From the NCBI RefSeq assembly GCF_008369165.1, contig NZ_VOBA01000001.1, forward strand, positions 2,163,630 to 2,227,629: a stretch of DNA of 64,000 nucleotides, read 5' to 3'. Made by a program: the position numbers and the translations under genes. The DNA is from Dietzia sp. ANT_WB102 (lineage in GTDB: Bacteria > Actinomycetota > Actinomycetes > Mycobacteriales > Mycobacteriaceae). The notes below the pieces were generated by a model. The model was not told the origin of the DNA and did no database searches. It saw only the letters and a program-made list of their open reading frames with translations. Shown piece by piece: positions 1-10,322 of this stretch (within the stretch, counting starts at the first letter, position 1; each line of letters begins with the position of its first letter).

Positions 1-374
1 AAAGACTCAATCGTCAGTCCCGTACGCCGCCGGTGCTGGCCAGCGGCCGCGCGCGACCGACGCACCAGCAACACTGAGCACCAGACGTGCGCGACGAGGC
101 TCACGACCAGCACAATGCGCAATGCCCAGAGGACGCCCCCGGGTGGGACGAGCGGGTACAGCAGCGTGCGCAGCCAGGTGGCGTAGCCGTCGAATCCCGA
201 CGCGCCTCCGAACACCTTGAGGTTTCCGATCATGTGCGCGACGACGAAGGCGCTGAAGAATATCCCAGTCACCGCCATGACGGTCTTGGCGAGCCACGTG
301 GGCAGCGCCGGCGGGCGGCGGAGGGGGCGACGACGTCCGGACGGTAGCCCTGACGGGACGGCGACCTCGACCAC
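1..374 (-). CDS. sdhC: Succinate dehydrogenase cytochrome b subunit, partial (3' end lies outside the window)
   Basis: Reading the reverse strand from a GTG at 374 gives an open frame that runs off the left edge (about 124 codons seen). After a basic, proline-rich N-terminus come a helix near residues 34-52 containing VAHMIGNLKVF and a second near 90-108 containing SLVAHVW. The AHMxGNLKVF signature is typical of the cytochrome b558-type membrane anchor of succinate:quinone oxidoreductase; the two helix histidines are likely haem ligands. The start is supported by GGAGGAG eight bases upstream and a TAGACT -10 box on the same strand (411-406). It is divergent from ftsY. sdhA and sdhB would be expected beyond the edge. 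The family call is firm; the exact subfamily is inferred. Confidence 0.85.
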   Translation of the reverse strand, partial: MVEVAVPSGLPSGRRRPLRRPPALPTWLAKTVMAVTGIFFSAFVVAHMIGNLKVFGGASGFDGYATWLRTLLYPLVPPGGVLWALRIVLVVSLVAHVWCSVLLVRRSRAAAGQHRRRTGLTIES

Positions 375-405
375 TGGAGCTCCTCCCGAGACGGTGACAC
401 TAGCC

Positions 406-411
406 AGTCTA
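406..411 (-). promoter_or_regulatory. -10 box for the sdhC gene
   Basis: Reverse-strand TAGACT fits the actinobacterial TANNNT -10 consensus. It would start transcription near 399, giving a leader of about 25 nt that carries the GGAGGAG ribosome site. No good -35 hexamer is visible. Confidence 0.5.
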
Positions 412-471
412 GGTCCGCCACAGCCCCCGGGAGCGAGATGCCGCCAAGTGGAGTCGGCCATACTGGTCAGC

Positions 472-1887
472 GTGACTACCACCACCTGGATCATCATCGC
501 CGTCGCCGCGGTGCTGCTGCTCGCCATCATCGCGCTCGTCGTGGGGCTGCAACTGCGCAAGAACAGGCAGATCTCCCTCACCAGGGCAGAGGAGCGCAAG
601 GAGCTCACCCGCGACGAGCGCTCCGGCAACTACCAGGCCGGGACCGGATTCTCGTTCGCCCAGGCCGGAAGTGCCGCTACGGCCGCTCCGCCCAAGGAGC
701 CGGTGCGGCGTGAGCAGGCGCCCGCGCCCGAGGTGGAGCTTGCCCCGGAAGCCCGGCCCACGCCACAGGCGACCCCGGAGACCCCGCTCCTCGCGCCCGA
801 ACCGGATGTCGAGCCGGGCCCGAGCGAGGCAAGTGAGGTCGTCGAGACCGTCCCTGTCGACCCCGTCGTGGTGCCGGCCGAGGTCCCCGACGAGGAGATC
901 CCTGCACCCACCTCGGATGTCATCACGGGCACTCCCGAGCCGGTCGCACCGGTGGAACGGATCGACCCGTCCGCCGGGCGGCTCGACCGTCTCCGCGGCC
1001 GCCTCGCACGCTCGCAGAGCACTGTGGGACAGGGCCTCCTGGGGCTCCTCGGCGCAGGCGACCTCGATGAGGACGCCTGGGAGGAGATCGAGGACACGCT
1101 GATCATGGCCGACCTCGGTTCGGCCACGACCGAGTTGGTGGTCGATCGCTTGCGGGAGGAGATCGCCACCCGCCAGGTCCGCACCGAGGCCGAGGTTCGC
1201 GACCTGCTGCGGCAGACACTCATCGACAATCTCCACCCCGAGCTCGATCGATCGCTACGTGCGTTGCCGAATGACGGGACGCCGGCCGTCCTCCTCGTCG
1301 TCGGCGTCAACGGCACCGGGAAGACCACCACCACCGGCAAGCTCGCCCGAGTCCTCGTCGCCGACGGTCGCGATGTCCTCCTCGGGGCCGCGGACACGTT
1401 CCGCGCCGCCGCTGCAGACCAGCTCCAGACATGGGCCGAGCGGGTGGGCGCCGAGGTCGTCCGCGGCAAGGAGGGGGCCGACCCTGCCTCCGTGGCCTTC
1501 GACGCGGTCACCCGGGGGGTCGAGACCGGCGTGGACGCCGTGCTCGTCGACACCGCTGGTCGCCTGCACACCAAGACGGGGCTCATGGATGAGCTCGGCA
1601 AGGTCAAGCGGGTGGTGGAGAAGAAAACGCTCGTCGACGAGGTCTTACTGGTGATCGACGCGACCACCGGACAGAACGGACTCATGCAGGCGCGCGTGTT
1701 CAAGGAGGTCGTCGACATCACCGGCGTCGTCCTGACCAAGCTCGACGGCACTGCCAAGGGCGGCATCGTCTTCCAGGTCCAGCACGAACTCGGAGTACCG
1801 GTCAAGCTCGTCGGCCTGGGGGAGGGTGCGGACGATCTCGCACCGTTCACCCCCGAGGCATTCGTCGACGCACTGCTCGGTACCTAG
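472..1887 (+). CDS. ftsY: Signal recognition particle receptor FtsY
   Basis: FtsY docks the SRP-ribosome complex at the membrane and pairs its GTPase with that of Ffh. The 471-residue product starts with a membrane segment (about residues 6-27), a charged patch, then a long acidic, proline- and glutamate-rich A domain to about residue 160. The NG domain follows: P-loop GVNGTGKTTTTGK near 278, DTAGRLH near 360 and the specificity motif TKLDGTAKGG near 421. An upstream in-frame ATG at 217 would add 85 residues of sdhC antisense, so the GTG at 472 is chosen; CATACT lies exactly seven bases before it and no Shine-Dalgarno is present, predicting a leaderless mRNA. The membrane-anchored form is usual in actinobacteria. 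Confidence 0.95.
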   Translation: MTTTTWIIIAVAAVLLLAIIALVVGLQLRKNRQISLTRAEERKELTRDERSGNYQAGTGFSFAQAGSAATAAPPKEPVRREQAPAPEVELAPEARPTPQATPETPLLAPEPDVEPGPSEASEVVETVPVDPVVVPAEVPDEEIPAPTSDVITGTPEPVAPVERIDPSAGRLDRLRGRLARSQSTVGQGLLGLLGAGDLDEDAWEEIEDTLIMADLGSATTELVVDRLREEIATRQVRTEAEVRDLLRQTLIDNLHPELDRSLRALPNDGTPAVLLVVGVNGTGKTTTTGKLARVLVADGRDVLLGAADTFRAAAADQLQTWAERVGAEVVRGKEGADPASVAFDAVTRGVETGVDAVLVDTAGRLHTKTGLMDELGKVKRVVEKKTLVDEVLLVIDATTGQNGLMQARVFKEVVDITGVVLTKLDGTAKGGIVFQVQHELGVPVKLVGLGEGADDLAPFTPEAFVDALLGT

Positions 1888-1933
1888 GCCCCCTGCGGGC
1901 TGGACACACGACCGGAACCGGGGCCGTCCGCAC

Positions 1934-1971
1934 GTAACCACCCCGAAACACGGCAGGACATCCGGCGAAAC
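1934..1971 (+). promoter_or_regulatory. Candidate GlnR box upstream of amt
   Basis: GTAAC (1934-1938), six bases, GAAAC (1945-1949), then a further GAAAC at 1967-1971. The two GAAAC copies are exactly 22 bases apart, the period expected for GTNAC-n6-GAAAC-n6-GTNAC-n6-GAAAC, the actinobacterial GlnR consensus. The third element (1956-1960, ggaca) is degenerate. It lies about 75 bases before the amt start, in a position fit for activation under nitrogen limitation. Confidence 0.65.
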
Positions 1972-2046
1972 ACTGCACCGGAAACCTCTAGTCACGACGG
2001 GGAGCGAATAGCCGCTCTCCAGGTTCGAGACGAGGAGGACCGCACC

Positions 2047-3781
<1,735 letters not shown>

Positions 3782-3797
3782 CGCCCTTTGACCACCC

Positions 3798-3834
3798 GGC
3801 GCGCGGTCGCCCCGACCTGGGGCGGCCGCGCGCC
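3798..3834 (+). terminator. Hairpin between glnK and glnD
   Basis: A 9-bp outer stem (3798-3806 with 3826-3834) and a 5-bp inner stem GCCCC/GGGGC around loop GACCT, seventeen bases after the glnK stop. There is no T-run, as is common in high-GC actinobacteria. It probably ends or attenuates the amt-glnK transcript. Confidence 0.65.
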
Positions 3835-3883
3835 GCCGTGTGCGCGCCACCGCTCCCGTTTCCGACGACGCCGTGCGCACCCG

Positions 3884-3899
3884 TTCACAGAAGTGAAAC
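3884..3899 (+). promoter_or_regulatory. Possible GlnR half-box upstream of glnD
   Basis: TTCAC, six bases, GAAAC matches nine of the ten positions (N free) of GTNAC-n6-GAAAC. A GTGAC lies at 3917-3921, 22 bases after the GAAAC. The same stretch also reads as the inverted repeat TTCAC-agaa-GTGAA, so another regulator is possible. Confidence 0.35.
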
Positions 3900-3967
3900 C
3901 TGCTCGCCCCGACGCGGTGACACGGAACCGACAGTCTGGAACGCGACGGATGAGGGATGGGAGTGCC

Positions 3968-6346
3968 ATGGCGATCACGGCGGACGGTGAGCGCGCCACG
4001 GCGCTGAGGGAGGGACGCGAGCGGATCCTCTCCGCCCCGCGAGAGAGCCTGCCGGCCGCATCGCTGCGCGACGCCCTGTGTGAGCTCTACGAGATGGAGC
4101 TCGGGCGGCTCGCCGAGGAGGCCGGGATCGGACCCGGGTCGGGATTCGCCCTGATCGCGTTCGGCGGACTGGGTCGGCGGGAGGTACTACCCCATTCCGA
4201 CCTAGATCTCGCCCTGGTCCACGAGCGACGCCCTGAGCGCGACGTGGGGGAGTTGGCCGACGCACTGTGGTACCCGCTGTGGGATTCCGGGGTCGGCCTC
4301 GACCACAGCGTCCGCACGGTCGACCAGTGCCTGGCCGTGGCCGCGGCCGACGTCTCGGTCGGGCTGAGCCTGCTGGACGCGCGGGTGATCGCGGGAGATG
4401 CGGACCTCGGAGCGCTGGTCGTGGACGGCGCCCGCCGACAGTGGCGGGACCAGATCGCCTCTCGTTTCGTCGAACTGGTCGAGGCGGCGGCCGCCCGACG
4501 ACACCGGGCCGGGGTGATCGCGCACCGCAGCGAGCCGGACCTGAAGAACGGGGCGGGTGGCCTGCGTGACGCTCAACTCGTCGCAGCACTCGGCCTGGCC
4601 CACCTCAGCGACGGCCGGCCCGTAGTCCCCGGGCGGATGGCACGCGCCCACCGGTTGGTGCTGGACGCCCGGACGGAACTCCACCGGGTGAGCGGACGCC
4701 CGCGGGAGGTGCTCCACGCCGAGTACGGGGACGACGTCGGCGAGGCGCTCGGCCTGGGGGACCGGTTCGACCTCGCCCGGGCACTGAGTGACGCCTCCCG
4801 CACGATCGCGTTCACCGCGGATCAGGCGATCCGTGGATCGTGCGCGGCGCTGTCGTCCCGGGGACTGACCGGACTACTGCGGCGATCGCCGGTCCGGCGT
4901 CCCCTCGACGACGGGGTGGTGGAACACGCGGGGGAGGTGGCCCTCGCCCGCGCCGCCCGTGTCGCCGACGACCCGTGGCTGGCGCTGCGGGTCGCGGCGG
5001 CCGCGGCCCGGTTCGAACTGCCGATCGCCAGCTCGACCCTCGGCGTGCTCGCCGAACGCGGCGTCGTGCCCACCGGGAGGTGGCCCGCGGAGGCTCTGTC
5101 CGACCTCCTGGTGCTCCTGGGCTCGGGTGAGGCTCAGATCCCCGTTCACGAGGCCCTGGACCGGTGCGGACTGTGGGAACGGACTCTGCCGGAGTGGTCC
5201 GGGGTGCGGGATCTGCCCGCGCGGGACCGGGCACACATCTACACCGTGGACCGGCACCTCGTGCAGACGGCCGTCGAGGCCTCCCGGCTCACCACCTCGG
5301 TGGCCCGCGCGGATCTCCTGCTGCTCTCGGCGCTCCTGCACGACATCGGCAAGAGCCGGGGCGGTGACCACAGTGAGAAGGGTGCGGAGATGGTCCGGCC
5401 GATCTGCACGCGGATGGGCCTCGGGGACCTCGACACCGAGACGCTGACCCGCATCGTCAGGCACCACCTGCTGCTCCCGTCGACCGCAGCGAGGCGCGAC
5501 CCGGCCGACCCCGCGACCGCCCAGGACGTCCTGGACGCGCTGGACGGCGACGCCGTCGCCCTCGATGTCCTGGCCGCACTCACCGAGGCGGACTCGCTCG
5601 CGACCGGACCGACGTTCTGGACGAACGGCCGTGCTGGGGCCCACGCAGCGCTGGTGGCGGCGTGCCGACGGGCGCTCGGACCCCGGCCCGCGGCCGTCCA
5701 GGCCCCGACGGTCAACGGCTCGCGCCGTCACGGACCGCCGGACGTCGTCGTCGATCTCCGGGCGACCGGGACGGGGACGACCCACGAGGTCAGCCTCGCC
5801 GTCCCCGGCGGGGGGGGGCGGTCGCTGGCCGTGACCGCGGACGTGCTCGTCGCGCATCGGCTGGAGATCGTGGACGCCGAGATCGACCTGCGTTCCCCGG
5901 GGGGTATCCGGGCGCGGATGACGGTCTCGACCCGCTTCGGTGATCCGGTGGACCCTCGCGTGCTGAGACAGGACCTACGCCGCTCGATCGACTCCGGGCT
6001 GCCCTCGCCGCTTCGCGCCGCACTGTCCCGGGGGCCGACTCTCCCGATCGGGCCCCCGCAGGCAAGGTCGTCGGTCCTGATCTCTCACCGAACCGACGCC
6101 GAAGGTGTTCTGATGGAGGTGCGCTCCGAAGATCGCCCAGGCCTGTTCGCCAGGGTCGTGACCGCGATCATCGACGCCGGGGCCAGGATCGACTGGGTGG
6201 TGGTGCGGACCAGGGGTGCCGCGGTGGAGGACGTCTTCGCCCTCTCCGGTCCCGGGGCCGTGCTGAGTACGGCCGGTGAGGTGGAGGCGCTGTTGCCGCG
6301 ACGCGATCCCACGACGCCCGTCAGCGCCCGTGCCGATACCCTGTGA
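3968..6346 (+). CDS. glnD: PII nucleotidyltransferase/deadenylylating enzyme GlnD
   Basis: Bifunctional enzyme that adds and removes a nucleotide on the PII T-loop tyrosine in response to glutamine. The 792-residue product has the nucleotidyltransferase motif GGLGRREVLPHSDLDL near residue 65, the HD-domain core LLHDIGKSRGGDHSEKGAE near 455 and C-terminal ACT domains, the last clear at about 715 (VRSEDRPGLFARVV). The ATG at 3968 follows GGGATGGGAG; an ATG at 3950 is an alternative. A run of nine G (5810-5818) lies inside the gene, but the frame stays open through it into the ACT region. In known actinobacteria this enzyme adenylylates PII; specificity here is inferred. Confidence 0.93.
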   Translation: MAITADGERATALREGRERILSAPRESLPAASLRDALCELYEMELGRLAEEAGIGPGSGFALIAFGGLGRREVLPHSDLDLALVHERRPERDVGELADALWYPLWDSGVGLDHSVRTVDQCLAVAAADVSVGLSLLDARVIAGDADLGALVVDGARRQWRDQIASRFVELVEAAAARRHRAGVIAHRSEPDLKNGAGGLRDAQLVAALGLAHLSDGRPVVPGRMARAHRLVLDARTELHRVSGRPREVLHAEYGDDVGEALGLGDRFDLARALSDASRTIAFTADQAIRGSCAALSSRGLTGLLRRSPVRRPLDDGVVEHAGEVALARAARVADDPWLALRVAAAAARFELPIASSTLGVLAERGVVPTGRWPAEALSDLLVLLGSGEAQIPVHEALDRCGLWERTLPEWSGVRDLPARDRAHIYTVDRHLVQTAVEASRLTTSVARADLLLLSALLHDIGKSRGGDHSEKGAEMVRPICTRMGLGDLDTETLTRIVRHHLLLPSTAARRDPADPATAQDVLDALDGDAVALDVLAALTEADSLATGPTFWTNGRAGAHAALVAACRRALGPRPAAVQAPTVNGSRRHGPPDVVVDLRATGTGTTHEVSLAVPGGGGRSLAVTADVLVAHRLEIVDAEIDLRSPGGIRARMTVSTRFGDPVDPRVLRQDLRRSIDSGLPSPLRAALSRGPTLPIGPPQARSSVLISHRTDAEGVLMEVRSEDRPGLFARVVTAIIDAGARIDWVVVRTRGAAVEDVFALSGPGAVLSTAGEVEALLPRRDPTTPVSARADTL

Positions 6347-6412
6347 TCAGTCGTCGCCGACGACGCCGGGAACCATGCGCGCTCCCGGGCCGCGAACCAG
6401 GGAGCTGTTGCA

Positions 6413-8002
6413 GTGTTCGAATCCTTGTCCGACCGCCTCACAGGTGCGCTCAAGGACCTGCGCGGAAAGGGTCGCCTCAGCGAGGCCGACATCGACGCGA
6501 CGGCCCGCGAAATCCGTCTGGCACTGCTAGAGGCCGACGTTGCCCTGCCGGTAGTGCGGGCGTTCATCTCCCGGGTCAAGGAGCGCGCCAAGGGTGCGGA
6601 GGTCTCTGAGGCCCTCAACCCCGCGCAGCAGGTCGTCAAAATCGTCGACGCCGAACTCACGGGCATCCTCGGCGGCGAGGCTCGGCGGATCGAGTTCGCC
6701 AAGCAACCCCCCACCGTAATCATGCTGGCTGGCCTGCAGGGCGCAGGAAAGACCACCCTGGCGGGGAAATTGGCGTACTGGCTCAAGGGTCAGGGGCACA
6801 CTCCGCTCCTGGTGGCCTGTGACCTTCAACGCCCGGGAGCCGTTGATCAGCTGAGGATTGTCGGCGAGCGCGCAGGTGTGCCCACCTTCGCCCCTCACCC
6901 GGGGACCTCTGTCGGAGGCGACGGGGTGGAGATCGGTGTCCAGGAGCCGGTGTCTGTGGCGCAGCGCGGGCTGGCGCACGCCCGCGCCAAGATGCACGAC
7001 GTCGTGATCGTCGACACCGCCGGCCGTCTCGGCATCGACGAGGAGATGATGGCCCAAGCCCGGGGCATCCGGGATGCAGTCCAGCCGCACGAGACCTTTT
7101 TCGTCCTGGACGCGATGATCGGCCAGGACGCGGTCGTTACCGCCGAGGCCTTCCGCGAGGGGGTCGGCTTCACCGGCGTTGTCCTCACCAAACTCGACGG
7201 CGACGCCCGCGGTGGCGCTGCGCTCAGCGTGCGCGAACTGACCGGAACCCCGATCATGTTCGCGTCCGACGGCGAGAAGCTTGAGGACTTCGACGTCTTC
7301 CACCCCGACCGAATGGCCAGCCGGATCCTCGGTATGGGCGACGTGCTCTCGCTCATCGAGCAGGCGGAGACGGTCTTCGATGCGCAGGAGGCGGAGAAGA
7401 CTGCTGCGAAGATCGGCTCCGGTGAGCTCACACTCGAGGACTTCCTCGACCAGATGCTGATGATTCGCAAGATGGGGCCGATCGGGAACCTGCTCGGCAT
7501 GCTGCCCGGCGGTAAGGAAATGAAGGCCGCAGTCGGAGACATCGACGAGAAGTACCTCGACCGGATCCAGGCGATCATCCGTGGGATGACACCCGAGGAG
7601 CGAACAGACCCGAAAATCATCAACGGGTCGCGCCGTCAGCGCATCGCGAACGGTTCGGGCGTCACGGTCACCGACGTCAACCAGTTGGTCGACCGGTTCT
7701 TCGAGGCTCGAAAGATGATGAGCCGCATGGCGGGCCAGATGGGGATGCCCGGGGCGGGCCGCAAGAATCAGCGCAAGGGTAAGAAGGGCAAGGGGAAAGG
7801 CAAGGGACGCGGCCCCACTCCGCCGAAGCAGCGGGGGATGATGCCCGGCGGCATGCCGGGCATGCCGCCCGGAATGCCAGGGATGCCCGGCATGCCGCCC
7901 GGGGGGATGCCTGATCTGTCCCAGATGCCGCCCGGGCTCGACCAGCTGCCACCGGGGCTGGACGGGATCGACCTCAACAACCTCAAATTCCCCAAGCGCT
8001 GA
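6413..8002 (+). CDS. ffh: Signal recognition particle protein Ffh (SRP54)
   Basis: Binds 4.5S RNA and signal peptides and delivers nascent chains to FtsY. The 529-residue product has the four-helix N domain, P-loop GLQGAGKTTLAGKLA near 106, DTAGRLG near 201, TKLDGDARGG near 261, and a methionine-rich M domain with GSRRQRIANGSG near 404. Beyond it is a lysine/glycine stretch followed by a Met-Pro-Gly-rich tail of several GMPG-type units (about 480-515), an extension common in actinobacterial Ffh. It starts with GTG after AGGGAG. It follows glnD by 66 bases, as in other Mycobacteriales where ftsY, amt, glnB, glnD and ffh lie together. Confidence 0.96.
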   Translation: MFESLSDRLTGALKDLRGKGRLSEADIDATAREIRLALLEADVALPVVRAFISRVKERAKGAEVSEALNPAQQVVKIVDAELTGILGGEARRIEFAKQPPTVIMLAGLQGAGKTTLAGKLAYWLKGQGHTPLLVACDLQRPGAVDQLRIVGERAGVPTFAPHPGTSVGGDGVEIGVQEPVSVAQRGLAHARAKMHDVVIVDTAGRLGIDEEMMAQARGIRDAVQPHETFFVLDAMIGQDAVVTAEAFREGVGFTGVVLTKLDGDARGGAALSVRELTGTPIMFASDGEKLEDFDVFHPDRMASRILGMGDVLSLIEQAETVFDAQEAEKTAAKIGSGELTLEDFLDQMLMIRKMGPIGNLLGMLPGGKEMKAAVGDIDEKYLDRIQAIIRGMTPEERTDPKIINGSRRQRIANGSGVTVTDVNQLVDRFFEARKMMSRMAGQMGMPGAGRKNQRKGKKGKGKGKGRGPTPPKQRGMMPGGMPGMPPGMPGMPGMPPGGMPDLSQMPPGLDQLPPGLDGIDLNNLKFPKR

Positions 8003-8022
8003 CCCGGAGGCCGATGCGTCGA

Positions 8023-8053
8023 TTGGTGTGTGCCGTCTCGGGCTGGCTAGACT
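8023..8053 (+). promoter_or_regulatory. Promoter for the rpsP operon
   Basis: TTGGTG (8023-8028), nineteen bases, TAGACT (8048-8053), a reasonable housekeeping-sigma promoter. Transcription from about 8060 gives a leader of about 135 nt before rpsP. The 193-base gap between ffh and rpsP holds nothing else I can name. Confidence 0.55.
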
Positions 8054-8195
8054 GGTCCGCTGGACGCCGTCAACGGTGGACCCCTCGTGGGTTCGTGCCG
8101 AACGGCGGTCACCCGGAAGGCGAAACCGGGCCCCGCGACGAGCGCGGGCGCTGCTGAATCGCCACGTGACCCGCAACAGGAAGTGAGACGCGCTC

Positions 8196-8690
8196 ATGGC
8201 CGTCAAAATCAAGCTCACCCGACTCGGCAAGATCCGTAACGCGCAGTACCGCGTCATCGTCGCCGACGCCCGCACCCGCCGCGACGGGCGTGCCATCGAA
8301 ACCATCGGCCTCTACCGTCCCAAGGAGGAGCCGAGCTTCATCCAGATCGACTCCGATCGCGCCCAGTACTGGCTCGGGGTAGGCGCACAGCCGACCGAGG
8401 CCGTCGAGCAGCTGTTGAAGATCACCGGCGACTGGCAGAAGTACAAGGGGATCGCGGGCGCCGAGGGCACCCTGAAGACCGCCGAGCCCAAGCCCTCCAA
8501 GCTGGACCTGTTCAACAAGGCTCTCGAGGACGCTCAGGGCGAGCCGTCCGCCGAGGCCATCACCGCCAAGCGCAAGGCCGAGAAGGCCAAGAAGGACGAG
8601 GCCAAGAAGGCCGAGCAGGAGGCCGCCAAGGCCGCCGAGTCCGCCGAGGGCGAGCCCGCGTCGGCTGACGCCGAGTCCGCCGAGGCCTGA
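8196..8690 (+). CDS. rpsP: Small ribosomal subunit protein bS16
   Basis: Primary binding protein for the 5' domain of 16S rRNA. The product opens [20 protein letters not shown] and has the family block [18 protein letters not shown] near residue 28. At 164 residues it is about twice the length of E. coli S16; the extra part (from about residue 110) is an alanine/lysine/glutamate-rich tail like that of mycobacterial S16. A ribosome site AGGAAGTGAG precedes the ATG. First gene of the rpsP-KH-rimM-trmD operon. Confidence 0.97.
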   Translation: MAVKIKLTRLGKIRNAQYRVIVADARTRRDGRAIETIGLYRPKEEPSFIQIDSDRAQYWLGVGAQPTEAVEQLLKITGDWQKYKGIAGAEGTLKTAEPKPSKLDLFNKALEDAQGEPSAEAITAKRKAEKAKKDEAKKAEQEAAKAAESAEGEPASADAESAEA

Positions 8691-8695
8691 GACAG

Positions 8696-8938
8696 ATGAA
8701 CGACATGGTTGTCGACGCCGTCGACCACCTCGTCCGCGGTATCGTGTCGGATCCCGACGCGGTCGCCGTCCGGTCGAGTGGTGGTCGGCGCGGCAGCGTG
8801 ATCCGTGTGGCCGTCGCGCCCGAGGATCTCGGCCGTGTCATCGGACGGGGCGGCCGTACCGCCTCCGCGATCCGGACCATCGTTTCCGCCGTCGGCGGCG
8901 AGGGTATCCGGGTCGATGTGGTCGATACCGACCGCTGA
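8696..8938 (+). CDS. khpA: KH-domain RNA-binding protein (YlqC/KhpA family)
   Basis: An 80-residue single KH domain with the diagnostic GXXG loop in GRVIGRGGRTA near residue 47. It sits five bases after rpsP and before rimM, the position of YlqC/KhpA in many Gram-positive genomes. KhpA in other species binds many small and messenger RNAs and affects cell elongation; the role in actinobacteria is less clear. The start overlaps a weak GAGACAG site, so translational coupling to rpsP is likely. Confidence 0.9.
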   Translation: MNDMVVDAVDHLVRGIVSDPDAVAVRSSGGRRGSVIRVAVAPEDLGRVIGRGGRTASAIRTIVSAVGGEGIRVDVVDTDR

Positions 8939-8978
8939 CCAGCTCGTAACTGCCGGATATCGGAGGACTCGAACTACC

Positions 8979-9512
8979 ATGGAGCTCGTCGTGGGACGCG
9001 TCGTCAAATCGCACGGCGTCCGCGGGGAACTCGTGGTGGAGGTCCGGACCGATTCGCCGGACGAGCGGTTCGCCGTCGGGTCGCAACTCGTCGGAAGAGT
9101 TGGTCGGGGCGATCAGGCCACCGATCGCGACGTCACCATCGAGGCCGCCCGGCAGCACTCCGGGCGGCTTCTGGTGCGCTTGGCCGGCATCGCCGACCGA
9201 GATGCCGCCGACGCACTCCGCGGCATGCTCCTGCTCGTGCACTCCGAGGCTCTTCCTGATCCGGAAGACCCAGACGAGTACCACGACCACCAACTGGTGG
9301 GACTCCGCGTGCTCGACACCTCCGGCGCTGTGCTCGGTGAGGTGACCGAGATCGTGCACACGCCGGCCAGCGAACTCCTGGCCATCAGTCTGACCGACGG
9401 AATCGACGCCCTGGTCCCCTTCGTGTCCGAGATGGTCCCCGAGGTGGATCTCGCTGGCGGGACGTGCGTCATCGACCCACCGGAGGGGCTGCTCGACCTG
9501 GGGACGTCGTGA
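8979..9512 (+). CDS. rimM: 16S rRNA processing/30S maturation factor RimM
   Basis: Assists maturation of the 30S head and binds S19. The 177-residue product starts MELVVGRVVKSHGVRGELVVE, typical of the N-terminal barrel, and carries a PRC-type C-terminal domain (DHQLVGLRVLDTSGAVLGEV near residue 105, then DALVPFVSEMVPEVD). The ATG follows a GGAGGA site. Its stop overlaps the trmD start by four bases (GTGA). Confidence 0.95.
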   Translation: MELVVGRVVKSHGVRGELVVEVRTDSPDERFAVGSQLVGRVGRGDQATDRDVTIEAARQHSGRLLVRLAGIADRDAADALRGMLLLVHSEALPDPEDPDEYHDHQLVGLRVLDTSGAVLGEVTEIVHTPASELLAISLTDGIDALVPFVSEMVPEVDLAGGTCVIDPPEGLLDLGTS

Positions 9513-10321
9513 CAGTGAGTGACGGCGATGGTGTTGATGGCCCGCTTTTGCAACTCGACATAGTCACGGTTTTTCCCGACTATCTCGCCCCGCTTCGGCT
9601 CGCGCTGGTAGGACGTGCTGCCGACCGAGGCATCATCGACGTCAGCGTCCACGACCTGAGGGACTGGACGCACGATGTCCACAAGTCGGTCGACGACACC
9701 CCGTTTGGTGGTGGCCCGGGGATGGTCATGCGGCCGACGGTGTGGGGCGAGGCGCTGGACGAACTGGTGCCCTTGCCGGAGACTGTCGCCGAGGAAGAGG
9801 CAGCCCGCCCGCTGCTGATCGTCCCGACCCCTGCCGGGAGACCGTTCACCCAGGCTGACGCCCACCGCTTCGCCCGTCGACGCCATCTGCTGTTCGCCTG
9901 TGGCCGCTACGAGGGGATCGATCAGCGCGTCGTCGACGAGGCGTCCGTGAGGATGGATGTCGAGGAGGTGAGCATCGGCGACTATGTCCTGATCGGGGGC
10001 GAAGTGGCTGTGCTCGTGATCGCCGAGGCTGTCATTCGCCTGCTGCCGGGGGTCCTGGGAAACCGGCGGAGCCACGAGGAGGACTCCTTCTCCGACGGGT
10101 TGCTCGAAGGGCCCAGCTACACCCGACCCGAGCTGTGGCGCGACCGAGCCGTTCCCGAGATCCTCACAAGCGGAGATCACGCGAGGATCGCGAGATGGCG
10201 CCGCGACGAATCGTTGAGGCGCACCGCCGAGCGCCGCCCCGACCTCCTGCGCTCGGTGGAGCTCGACGCCGCCGACCTGGCGGTTCTCTCGGACCTCGGA
10301 TGGTCTCTGCCGCCCGCCTGA
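9509..10321 (+). CDS. trmD: tRNA (guanine37-N1)-methyltransferase TrmD
   Basis: Forms m1G37 in tRNAs to prevent +1 frameshifting. The roughly 270-residue product shows the SPOUT trefoil-knot family landmarks: LDIVTVFPDYL near the N-terminus, DTPFGGGPGMVM near residue 67, CGRYEGIDQRV near 130, and SIGDYVLIGGEVAVLVIAEA near 155, then LGNRRSHEEDSF. The GTG at 9509 overlaps the rimM stop; a GTG two codons later is an alternative. Confidence 0.96.
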   Translation: MTVSDGDGVDGPLLQLDIVTVFPDYLAPLRLALVGRAADRGIIDVSVHDLRDWTHDVHKSVDDTPFGGGPGMVMRPTVWGEALDELVPLPETVAEEEAARPLLIVPTPAGRPFTQADAHRFARRRHLLFACGRYEGIDQRVVDEASVRMDVEEVSIGDYVLIGGEVAVLVIAEAVIRLLPGVLGNRRSHEEDSFSDGLLEGPSYTRPELWRDRAVPEILTSGDHARIARWRRDESLRRTAERRPDLLRSVELDAADLAVLSDLGWSLPPA

Positions 10322-10322
10322 T

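Noticed and set aside
7-297. Complete 96-codon open frame on the - strand at the left edge
   Set aside because: It is in the wrong frame. The neighbouring frame, open from 374 to the edge, encodes the SdhC helices.
217-471. In-frame extension of ftsY back to an ATG at 217
   Set aside because: It would cover the coding part of sdhC and has no FtsY-like sequence; the membrane segment starts right after the GTG at 472.
7830-7960. Apparent short repeats (CGGCATGCC-like units)
   Set aside because: They encode the Gly-Met-Pro tail of Ffh, a known feature; not CRISPR or a mobile repeat.
6527-8305. Open frame of 592 codons on the - strand
   Set aside because: Antisense to ffh and rpsP; no motifs.
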